Shown here piece after piece: positions 34,659 to 41,861 of a stretch of DNA of 64,000 bases. This stretch comes from Aminobacter aminovorans (GTDB taxonomy: Bacteria; Pseudomonadota; Alphaproteobacteria; Rhizobiales; Rhizobiaceae): the NCBI RefSeq assembly GCF_900445235.1, contig NZ_UFSM01000001.1, positions 800,501-864,500 on the forward strand. Reading direction: 5' to 3'. The position numbers were made by a program, and so were the translations under genes. Under the pieces are notes generated by a model, which did not search any database, was not told where the DNA came from, and saw only the letters and a list, made by a program, of their open reading frames with translations. The first letter of the stretch is position 1. Each line of letters starts with the position of its first letter.

Positions 34659-35527
34659 TCCAGCAGCGCCAAATCCAGCTGCGCCAGCCGGTCCGGGTCG
34701 GCGATGGCATCGATGCCGACGATCCTGTCGCCGTCCAGCCTGAGCATCAGAACGACACGCAGCTTGCCCATCGGTGCGACAATCAGGCCGATGGCGCCGT
34801 CGACGAGTGCCGGCAGCGCGCCCTGCGCCCGGCCCTTGAAGCTTTGCGCCACGGCCTGCGCGCCGCGCAGCTCGGCCAGCGCCCCCAGCTGCGCAGCCAC
34901 GGCGTCGGCGCGGAACACGACGTCAGGGTCGAGCACGGCCAGCAGGCCGGCGAAATCGCCGCCGCGCGAAGCCGCGAGAAACGCCTCGACAACCTGCCGC
35001 TGGCGCGTCCTGTCGGGGGTAGGCGCCTTGTCGTCGCCCTGGACCCGGCGTCGGGCCCGGCTCGCCAGCTGTCTTGCTGCGACCGGCGTGCGCTCGACGA
35101 TCGGCGCAATGTCGTCGAAGGACAGGTCGAACATGTCGTGCAAGACAAAGGCGATGCGCTCGGCTGGCGCCAGCTTCTCCAGCACCACTAGCAGCGCCAG
35201 CCCGACGGCATCGGCCATCGCCAGCTCGCGTTCGGGATCGACGGCAGGCGCATCGTCGGCAACCTCATCGGGCCCTTCGGTTTCGAGTTGCTCTTCGCGC
35301 CGCGCCTTGCGCTGGCGCAGCATGTCGAGGCAGACGCGCGCCACCACCGTCGTCAGCCAGCCCGAAAGATTGTCGATCTCATGCGCGTCGCTGCGCGCCA
35401 GGCGCAGCCACGTTTCCTGCACCGCGTCTTCGGCTTCGCTGGCCGAGCCCAGCATGCGGTAGGCGACGGCCCGGAGATGGCCGCGCTTCTCCGCGAATTT
35501 GTCGGCCAGAAAAATTTCTTCGTTCAT
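34655..35527 (-). CDS. ECF sigma factor, ECF41-like, with SnoaL-like C-terminal domain
   Basis: The 290-residue protein has sigma region 2 (HLRAVAYRMLGSASEAEDAV), region 4 (LAPAERIAFVLHDMFDLSFDD, then RTPVAARQLASRARRRV) and a C-terminal NTF2/SnoaL-like domain (RQVVEAFLAASRGGDFAGLL), the architecture of ECF41. In ECF41 this extension both inhibits and permits activity. A divergent carboxymuconolactone-decarboxylase gene is the typical partner. The usual DGGG-type motif in the extension is not obvious here (FRADAVAAQLG at that place). An exact ECF41 promoter motif lies 37 bases upstream. Confidence 0.88.
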   Translation of the reverse strand: MNEEIFLADKFAEKRGHLRAVAYRMLGSASEAEDAVQETWLRLARSDAHEIDNLSGWLTTVVARVCLDMLRQRKARREEQLETEGPDEVADDAPAVDPERELAMADAVGLALLVVLEKLAPAERIAFVLHDMFDLSFDDIAPIVERTPVAARQLASRARRRVQGDDKAPTPDRTRQRQVVEAFLAASRGGDFAGLLAVLDPDVVFRADAVAAQLGALAELRGAQAVAQSFKGRAQGALPALVDGAIGLIVAPMGKLRVVLMLRLDGDRIVGIDAIADPDRLAQLDLALLD

Positions 35528-35563
35528 CGGTCACATTCCTTGCTGCTGTTCCGTCAAGGCCAT

Positions 35564-35590
35564 GACGAACGAATCCCGGCCGATGTGACA
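35564..35590 (-). promoter_or_regulatory. ECF41-type promoter of the sigma factor gene
   Basis: Read on the minus strand, TGTCACA (35590-35584) is followed after exactly 16 bases by CGTC (35567-35564), the published ECF41 target pattern. The -10 ends 37 bases before the sigma start codon. I found no equal match facing the divergent CMD gene, so this suggests direct autoregulation. Confidence 0.7.
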
Positions 35591-35670
35591 CGAGACCGGT
35601 TCAAGGGCAGCGGCGTCAATAACGTCAGGCGTAAGGCCGGAACAACAACTGAGATTCGAGGAGAATTCCC

Positions 35671-36129
35671 ATGCAAGCTCGTATGACCAATCCCGCCATC
35701 CTGCTTCCCGATGCCATGCAGGCGCTGTTTGCGCTCAACAAGGCGACTGAAAAGGACGGCCTGTCCGAGGTGACGCGCAAGCTGGTTCATCTGCGCGCCA
35801 GCCAGATCAACAGCTGCAGCGTCTGCGTGCACATGCATTCGCTCGAACTCAGGAAGCTGGGCGAGAAGGACGACCGCATCTTCGCCGTTGCCGCCTGGCG
35901 CGACACGCCCTGGTTCACGCCTGCCGAGCGCGCCGCGCTGGCGCTCACCGAGGCGGTCACCCGCGTCGCCGACAAGTCCGACCCGGTGCCAGACGACGTC
36001 TGGGAAGAGGCTGTCAGCCACTACGACGAGAAGGCGATCTCGGCGCTGCTTCTGACCATCGCGCTGATCAACGTCTGGAACCGCCTCAATGCGGCAGTTC
36101 GCCAGGTCGCGGGAGCCGCCTGGAACTGA
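35671..36129 (+). CDS. Carboxymuconolactone-decarboxylase/AhpD-like protein
   Basis: The 152-residue all-helical protein begins MQARMTNPAILLPDAMQALF and has the AhpD core QINSCSVCVHMHS, whose C-x-x-C-x-x-x-H is the redox and proton-relay motif of alkylhydroperoxidase-like CMD proteins. Despite the family name it is probably a peroxidase or oxidoreductase. CMD genes beside ECF41 sigma factors are a recurring pair, and this one is divergent from such a factor. GAGGAG precedes the ATG. Confidence 0.9.
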   Translation: MQARMTNPAILLPDAMQALFALNKATEKDGLSEVTRKLVHLRASQINSCSVCVHMHSLELRKLGEKDDRIFAVAAWRDTPWFTPAERAALALTEAVTRVADKSDPVPDDVWEEAVSHYDEKAISALLLTIALINVWNRLNAAVRQVAGAAWN

Positions 36130-36147
36130 CGATCCACGTCGTGCGCT

Positions 36148-36178
36148 CCCTCATCCTGCGCCAGTCGAAGGGTGAGGG
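36148..36178. repeat. Hairpin between convergent CMD and DUF2189 genes
   Basis: CCCTCATCC and GGGTGAGGG pair over nine positions (one G-T) around a 13-base loop. It lies between two convergent stop codons and may end both transcripts, although no strong T tract is present. Confidence 0.45.
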
Positions 36179-36187
36179 GCAGGTACG

Positions 36188-36973
36188 CTAAACCACCGCG
36201 CGGCGATAAAGATGCCAGGTAGCATGGCCCAGCACCGGCAGTACCACCAGGAGGCCGAGAAAAAAGGGCACGCAGGCCGCCAGCACCGCAACCGTCACCA
36301 CCAGGCCCCAGCCGAGCATGACAAGCGGGCTCGCCAGCACCGCGCGGATCGAGGTCAGCATGGCGGTGACGAAGTCGATTTCGCGGTCGAGCAGTATAGG
36401 GATTGAGATGACAGTGATGGAATACAGTACCAGCGCCAGCGCCGCGCCCTCGATATGGCCGATACCGAGGAAGATCCAGCCCTGGTTGGTGGTCAACACA
36501 AGATCGGCGAAGCGGTCGAGCGTGGCGTAGGACATGCGGCCGAGGATCAGCGCCATCAGCAGCCTGATCTGGTACATCCAGACCCAGAACACGAACAGCA
36601 TGACGAAGGCCATCCACGACACTTCGCGTCGGCGCTGGGCCCAGATCACGTTGAGGACCTCTCCAAGCGTCGGCTGGTGCCCGGCCTCCATCTGGCGGCT
36701 TACCTCATAGAAGCCGACGGCGGCGAAGGGCCCGACCAGCGGGAAGCCGATCGCGAACGGATAGATCAGCCATGGGGCGTGCAGCACCAGCAGGGACGTT
36801 GTAATTGCCAAGCCGATCACCACGAAGACCAGCGCAATGGCGAGCCCGATGCCCGGGCTCCGGGCGAAGTCGGCGGCGCCCTCCGCCAGGCTCTGCCTGA
36901 TGTCGGCTACGGTCAGTGCGCGCACTTCCGGCGGCCTAGCCGGGCGCCTGGCGTAGGTGTCCATATCCGCCAT
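36188..36973 (-). CDS. DUF2189 inner-membrane protein
   Basis: The 261-residue protein has a cytosolic N-terminus (MADMDTYARRPARPPEVRAL) and about six hydrophobic segments. SLAEGAADFARSPGIGLAIA and PLVGPFAAVGFYEVSRQMEA (the family's G-P-F-x-x-x-G-x-Y-x-x-S-R signature) identify DUF2189. Function unknown; these are often next to respiratory or stress genes. GGGAGGA precedes this ATG, which lies 45 codons inside the longest frame. Confidence 0.85.
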   Translation of the reverse strand: MADMDTYARRPARPPEVRALTVADIRQSLAEGAADFARSPGIGLAIALVFVVIGLAITTSLLVLHAPWLIYPFAIGFPLVGPFAAVGFYEVSRQMEAGHQPTLGEVLNVIWAQRRREVSWMAFVMLFVFWVWMYQIRLLMALILGRMSYATLDRFADLVLTTNQGWIFLGIGHIEGAALALVLYSITVISIPILLDREIDFVTAMLTSIRAVLASPLVMLGWGLVVTVAVLAACVPFFLGLLVVLPVLGHATWHLYRRAVV

Positions 36974-37160
36974 TCGTCCTCCCTTGCCCCGCGCTGCATC
37001 CGACCGCAGCGATCTATCTGCGTGGCAACGCGACTTCCCGCATTGATCGAGATCAAGCGGGAGTGCTTCCGCTTTAGACGTCTCGTTCACGCGTCGAACA
37101 CGCTGCACTCACGCCTGCATGGCAAGCTCGCCGGGTCATGTCAGTAGACGGGAGGCCGAG

Positions 37161-37409
37161 ATGGCTTACTCAGTGCATTCCAGCCACGGACAGCAGACGG
37201 CGGATCTGACGATCCGGTTTCTCCAGGCAACTGCACGCCGTATCGCGGCAGCCGAGATGTGGTATCGCCGTGCCCAGAGCAGGCGGATCATCGCGGCACT
37301 CAGCCCGGAGCAGATGAAGGACATCGGCTACCCTGCCGTTGATGTTGATGCCATTCCCAGCCTCGACGTCGAGACTGGTCTCATGACCAGACTGCAATCG
37401 ATGCGATAA
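37161..37409 (+). CDS. DUF1127 (YjiS-like) small protein
   Basis: The 82-residue protein has an N-terminal helix and the DUF1127 block WYRRAQSRRIIAALSPEQMKDIGYPAVDVD, with the conserved R-x6-L-x4-M-x-D-I-G pattern. Proteins with this arginine-rich motif in rhizobia and relatives bind RNA and affect RNA turnover and phosphate/carbon metabolism; a specific role here is not known. GGAGG precedes the ATG. Confidence 0.85.
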   Translation: MAYSVHSSHGQQTADLTIRFLQATARRIAAAEMWYRRAQSRRIIAALSPEQMKDIGYPAVDVDAIPSLDVETGLMTRLQSMR

Positions 37410-37483
37410 CCAACCGTCGCGGGCAACACGTCGCGGGGTGGCGGTCGCAGGGCCGGCATGCCGCGACGGCGATGGCCGTTGCG

Positions 37484-38158
37484 TCACGTCCCTGGCGCCT
37501 GCGTCAGGGCGATGGCCGTGCCGACGATCAGCATGGCTGCCACACCTTGCAGCACGGTGACAACGACGCTGAGCAGTGCGCGGCCGAGACCAAGGTCGAG
37601 ATTGCGGGCAAACCAGCGCGTTTCCACCGCCACGTACCAGACGACGGCAACGACCAGCAGCAGCAGTGCTGCGACGCCCGCGGTGCTGTTGTGGACGCGC
37701 CACACCACGCCGGCCAGGCTGACGCCGAGGGCGAAGGGTGCCGCGACATAACACTGGCTGTAGAACGGTGGCTTCAAGGTTGCCCTGTCGATCCGGGCGC
37801 CGCGAAAGCGCAACAGCTTCACCGCCATCAGCAGCGGGAAGACGCTGAAGACGACGGCCCGAAAGATCAGAAGGTTGGAGTCGCTGGCGAGCATCGACGG
37901 CGCCACCCAGGAACGATCGCTGATGAAGCCGAGCTCCAGGCCATGCACGATCAGCAGCGTCAGCAGCAGGAACATCGGCGGGCTCATCGTGTCCTGGTAC
38001 TGCTCGTCCACGTCGTCGGACAGCTCGACATTGGCATAGCGCATCATCTTGTCGGGGTCGCGCAATGCTCGCCACATCGTCAGCGGGTAAAACAGCAGCC
38101 ACGACACGACCTCGTAGAGCAGTTCCTCGATCGATTTCAGCAGTCGCATGAAGTCCAT
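37484..38158 (-). CDS. Inner-membrane protein of unknown function
   Basis: The 224-residue protein starts MDFMRLLKSIEELLYEVVSW, an amphipathic helix, then YPLTMWRALRDPDKMMRYAN. Five or so hydrophobic segments follow (about residues 60-78, 95-112, 133-150, 158-176 and 190-215). The overall layout (short cytosolic region, then a Yip1-like helical bundle) is reminiscent of small permease-like proteins, but I do not recognise a family. AAGGAG nine bases upstream supports the start. Confidence 0.7.
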   Translation of the reverse strand: MDFMRLLKSIEELLYEVVSWLLFYPLTMWRALRDPDKMMRYANVELSDDVDEQYQDTMSPPMFLLLTLLIVHGLELGFISDRSWVAPSMLASDSNLLIFRAVVFSVFPLLMAVKLLRFRGARIDRATLKPPFYSQCYVAAPFALGVSLAGVVWRVHNSTAGVAALLLLVVAVVWYVAVETRWFARNLDLGLGRALLSVVVTVLQGVAAMLIVGTAIALTQAPGT

Positions 38159-38233
38159 GCGTCGCTCCTTCGCAGGGTGGTCCGCGCGGCATGATGACGG
38201 CGGGAATGGGTGAAGGGAAGGGCCGGGTGGCCG

Positions 38234-39250
38234 CTACGACCGCGTCAGGCGAAACCGCTGCCGGTATTGCGCCGGCGTAATGCCGGTATGGCGCCGGAAC
38301 AGCCGCCGGAAGAACGCAGGGTCCTCGTAGCCGACGGTCTCGGCGATTTCGTCCGTCGCGTCAGCGGTGGCCTCCAGCATCTGCTTGGCCTCCTCGATAC
38401 GCAGGCTTTGCACATAATCGACAGGCGTGTAGCCGGTCGCCGCCTTGAAGCGGCGCTTGAAGGTGCGCTCGGGCAGACCGCTTTCGGCGACCATGCGCGT
38501 CACCGGATTGGCGCAGGCGTAATTGTCGGCGATCCAGAGCTGGCAGTTGCCGATCGCCGCATCCTCGTGGCGCCTGGGCTTGGCCATCGCGGCGAAAGGC
38601 AACTGGCCGTCGCTGCGGTCGCCGAGCAGGAACACTTTTGCGATGCGCGCTGCTTCCTCCCTGCCGCTGTGGCGCGCGATCAGGTGCAGTGCGAGGTCTT
38701 CCCAGGACGACGCGCCACCTGTCGTGATCAGCTGTCCCTCAGGGTCCATGTCGCAGACGATGCGCTCGGGCCGGAATCGCACCAAGGGATAGTTGTCGCG
38801 GAAGATGTCGGCGGCGATCCAATGCGAGGCTGCGTCCTTGCCGTCGAGCAGCCCAGCCTCGGCGAGGAAGATCGAGCCTGTGCACACCGAGCAGATGGTG
38901 GCGCCGGCGGACAGCTGCGCCCGGACCCATTCCATCTCATCGCCCCATCCGAGCGCCGCGCCACCCTCGAGCGGCAGCGCCAGGTCGGTGACGATCACCA
39001 CGTCGGTATTCTCTGTGTCGGCGAATGTCGCATGCGGCTGGATCGGCGTGCCGATGGCGCAGGTGAACGCCTCCTTGCTTCGTGCCACGATCTCGGCTGA
39101 GATGCGCCGTGCCCTGGTCTGCTGCCCGGTCAGCCGGTCCCAGATCGAGCCCACCGCCGACAGCACCTCGAACAGCCCGTATACCGCCGCCGGTGTCGTC
39201 TGCGGCAAGGCAAGCAGACTGATGCGGAGGGGTTCGGCCTGGGTTTTCAT
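38234..39250 (-). CDS. GlxA-type AraC-family transcriptional regulator
   Basis: The 338-residue protein fuses an N-terminal DJ-1/PfpI-like domain (ISLLALPQTTPAAVYGLFEV, the nucleophile-elbow Cys in ICSVCTGSIFLAEAGLLDG) to a C-terminal AraC HTH pair (VAESGLPERTFKRRFKAATG and IAETVGYEDPAFFRRLFRRH). GlxA-type regulators control catabolic genes, and this one is divergent from an exported alpha/beta hydrolase. A 16-base palindrome abuts its start codon with no visible ribosome site. Confidence 0.92.
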   Translation of the reverse strand: MKTQAEPLRISLLALPQTTPAAVYGLFEVLSAVGSIWDRLTGQQTRARRISAEIVARSKEAFTCAIGTPIQPHATFADTENTDVVIVTDLALPLEGGAALGWGDEMEWVRAQLSAGATICSVCTGSIFLAEAGLLDGKDAASHWIAADIFRDNYPLVRFRPERIVCDMDPEGQLITTGGASSWEDLALHLIARHSGREEAARIAKVFLLGDRSDGQLPFAAMAKPRRHEDAAIGNCQLWIADNYACANPVTRMVAESGLPERTFKRRFKAATGYTPVDYVQSLRIEEAKQMLEATADATDEIAETVGYEDPAFFRRLFRRHTGITPAQYRQRFRLTRS

Positions 39251-39266
39251 GTGCCATCAGTGGCAC
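39251..39266. promoter_or_regulatory. Palindrome adjacent to the GlxA-type start codon
   Basis: GTGCCATCAGTGGCAC (GTGCCA/TGGCAC around TCAG) ends directly at the start codon of the regulator on the minus strand, where a Shine-Dalgarno would be expected. It could be an operator or an mRNA hairpin controlling translation. Confidence 0.5.
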
Positions 39267-39360
39267 GTATGCCTCGTTTTTGTCCAGTATCGCTCTCGCG
39301 ATCCGACTTCGACGTCCCTAGTGTCCGTCCAAGCCGCCCAGCGGGCGCGAGGAGATCGAA

Positions 39361-40314
39361 ATGCCAGATCACATCAACACGACCAGCCGGCGCCGCTTCC
39401 TGCTCTCCGCAGCAGTGCTCGCCGTTTTCGGCGCAACCCCGGGGAGTAAGGCGATGGCCAGCAAAACCACCACAAAGACCGTCCGTGCCAATGGCGTCGA
39501 GATTGTCACCGAAACCTTCGGCGAGCCTTCGGCGCCGCCGGTGCTGCTGATCATGGGCGCCATGGCCTCGATGCTGTGGTGGCCGGAAGACTTCTGCCGC
39601 CTGATCGCTGCCAGCAGCCGCTATGTCATCCGCTACGACAACCGCGACACCGGCCTGTCGACCAAATTCGCGCCGGGCAAGCCACCCTATTCGATGGACG
39701 ACATGGCTCAAGACGCCATCGCCGTGCTCGACGCTTATGGCATCGAAAAGGCCCATGTCGTCGGCATGTCGCTGGGCGGCATGATCGCCCAGATCCTGGC
39801 GCTGTCGGCGCCCGGCCGCGTCGCTTCGCTGACGCTGGTGTCGACCACGCCCATCGGCCTCGATCTCGACCTGCCGCCGCCGAGCCCTGCTTACATGGAG
39901 CACGCAGCGACGGGCGAGGGCGTCGACTGGTCCGACCGCGCCCAGTCGACCGGCTTCATCGCCGGCGAAGCCAGGGTGATCGCAAGCACCGCCCATCCGC
40001 ACGACGCGCCCAAGACTCTCGCCTTCATCGAGCGTGACCACGACCGCTCCGGTGGTTACCTCTCGGCGACCAACCACTTCATGCTCGCCGGCGGCGAAGC
40101 GGTGAAGGGCAAGCTTCCCGGCCTGAACGTGCCGCTTACCGTCATCCATGGCACTGCCGACCCGATCTTCCAGATCGTCCACGGCAAGGCGATCGCCGAC
40201 GCGGTCAAGGGCTCGACATATGTCGTCGTCGAAGGCGGCGGTCATGAGCTTCATGAAGACGACTGGGGCGTCGTCGTCCCGGCCATCGTCAAGAACAGCG
40301 CTGCGCCGCGCTGA
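39361..40314 (+). CDS. Tat-exported alpha/beta hydrolase
   Basis: The 317-residue protein begins with a twin-arginine signal, TTSRRRFLLSAAVLAVFGA, so it is probably exported folded. The alpha/beta hydrolase core shows VLLIMGAMASMLWW (oxyanion strand), RYDNRDTGLS, the nucleophile elbow GMSLGGMIAQ, the catalytic Asp in HGTADPIF and the catalytic His in GGGHELHED. Substrate unknown. GAGGAG lies upstream of the ATG. It is divergent from a GlxA-type regulator that is likely to control it. Confidence 0.85.
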   Translation: MPDHINTTSRRRFLLSAAVLAVFGATPGSKAMASKTTTKTVRANGVEIVTETFGEPSAPPVLLIMGAMASMLWWPEDFCRLIAASSRYVIRYDNRDTGLSTKFAPGKPPYSMDDMAQDAIAVLDAYGIEKAHVVGMSLGGMIAQILALSAPGRVASLTLVSTTPIGLDLDLPPPSPAYMEHAATGEGVDWSDRAQSTGFIAGEARVIASTAHPHDAPKTLAFIERDHDRSGGYLSATNHFMLAGGEAVKGKLPGLNVPLTVIHGTADPIFQIVHGKAIADAVKGSTYVVVEGGGHELHEDDWGVVVPAIVKNSAAPR

Positions 40315-40474
40315 GGTGCAGGCACATCGGCTTGAAGGGCCCGGTTCCGCCGGGTGCTGCTTGGGCCAGACCACGCCGATCACGCGGACAGCGGCCACAG
40401 CAGGCGCGAAACCCGTTCACGGCACCCGCCCGGGCGGCTATAGCAGTGCATTGCCGATGCATTGGAGCTCCCCC

Positions 40475-41716
40475 ATGACCGCCACCCCCGACACCGTGCT
40501 CGACCGCTTCCTCCGCTACGTCGCCATCGACACCCAGTCCGATGCGAGCTCGCCGACCCAGCCCTCGACCGAGAAGCAGAAGAACCTCGGTCGCCTGCTC
40601 GTCGAAGAGCTTCTGGCGATCGGCCTCAGCGACGCCCATCTCGATGAGCATGGTTATGTCTACGCCACGGTGCCGGCCAACACCCAAAAGCAGGTTCCGG
40701 TCATCTGCTTCTGCTCGCATATGGACACCGCGCCCGATTTCACCGGCACCAACGTCAAGCCGCAGATTCTCCGCAACTATGCCGGCGGCGACATCCGGCT
40801 CACAGGCGACCCGCAGCAGGTCATCCGCGTGACCGAGCATCCCGAGCTGAAGAACCAGATCGGCAATGACATCGTCACCACAGACGGCACCACGCTGCTC
40901 GGCGCCGACGACAAGGCCGGCATCGCCGAGATCATGACGGCAGCACAGTTCCTCATCGCCAATCCCGATATCAAGCACGGCGCGGTCAAGCTTTTGTTCA
41001 CCGCCGACGAGGAGATCGGCCGCGGTGTCGACAAGGTCGACTTCGCCAAGCTCGGCGCCACATTCGCTTACACGATGGACGGCGAGACCGCCGGCCATAT
41101 CGAGGACGAGACCTTCTCCGCCGACGGCGTCGAGATCGCCATTTCAGGCGTCGCCATCCATCCCGGTTTCGCCAAGGGCCGCATGGAAAACGCCATCAAG
41201 ATCGTTGGCGCCATCGTCGACCGGCTGCCGAAGGAGCTTTCGCCCGAAACCACCGAGGGCCGCGAAGGCTTCCTCCACCCCACCGCTTTGTCGGGCTCGA
41301 TGGAAAAGGCCGCGCTCAGCCTGATCGTGCGCGACTTCACCGAAGCGGGCCTCGCCGCCAAGGAAAAACTGCTCGAAGACATCGTCAAGGACGTGCTGAA
41401 AGCCTATCCCGGCTCTTCCTACAGCTTCACCGTCAAGGAGCAGTACCGCAACATGAAGGTGGTGCTCGACCGCCACCCCGAGATCGTCGAAAACGCGCTT
41501 GAAGCCGTCCGCCGGGCCGGCATGGAGCCAGTGCGCGGCAGCATCCGCGGCGGCACCGACGGCTCGCGCCTGTCCTTCATGGGCCTGCCCTGCCCCAACA
41601 TCTTCGCCGGCGGCCACGCCTTCCATTCTCCGCTCGAGTGGGTCAGCCGTCAGGACATGGAAAGGGCGGTGAAGACGATCGTGGAACTGGCGAAGGTGTG
41701 GGAGGAGAGGGCGTAG
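40475..41716 (+). CDS. pepT: Peptidase T (tripeptide aminopeptidase)
   Basis: PepT removes the N-terminal residue of tripeptides in the cytoplasm using two zinc ions. The 413-residue M20 protein has CFCSHMDTAPDF (first zinc His/Asp), DDKAGIAEIM (bridging Asp), FTADEEIGRGVDKV (catalytic Glu-Glu pair), FAYTMDGETAGHIEDETF, and RGGTDGSRLSFMGLPCPNIF (C-terminal zinc site region). GGAG seven bases before the ATG sets the start; the frame is open much further upstream over the previous gene. Confidence 0.96.
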   Translation: MTATPDTVLDRFLRYVAIDTQSDASSPTQPSTEKQKNLGRLLVEELLAIGLSDAHLDEHGYVYATVPANTQKQVPVICFCSHMDTAPDFTGTNVKPQILRNYAGGDIRLTGDPQQVIRVTEHPELKNQIGNDIVTTDGTTLLGADDKAGIAEIMTAAQFLIANPDIKHGAVKLLFTADEEIGRGVDKVDFAKLGATFAYTMDGETAGHIEDETFSADGVEIAISGVAIHPGFAKGRMENAIKIVGAIVDRLPKELSPETTEGREGFLHPTALSGSMEKAALSLIVRDFTEAGLAAKEKLLEDIVKDVLKAYPGSSYSFTVKEQYRNMKVVLDRHPEIVENALEAVRRAGMEPVRGSIRGGTDGSRLSFMGLPCPNIFAGGHAFHSPLEWVSRQDMERAVKTIVELAKVWEERA

Positions 41717-41810
41717 GGGCGGCCAGCTTGGCTTTGCGCCAATAGCGGCAATCGCCTGCTCACATGTCGCAATTTGGGCCGATAGCGGACTGGCAGCCTT
41801 CAAGACGTTG

Positions 41811-41844
41811 AAACGAAAAGGCCCGCCGCCGTCAGCGGCGGGCC
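41811..41844 (-). terminator. Rho-independent terminator of the autotransporter gene
   Basis: GGCCCGCCGC and GCGGCGGGCC form a perfect 10-bp stem around a five-base loop. On the minus strand TTTTCGTTT follows. It lies 18 bases past the stop of the autotransporter. Confidence 0.85.
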
Positions 41845-41861
41845 ATCGTGCTCCTTGGAAT

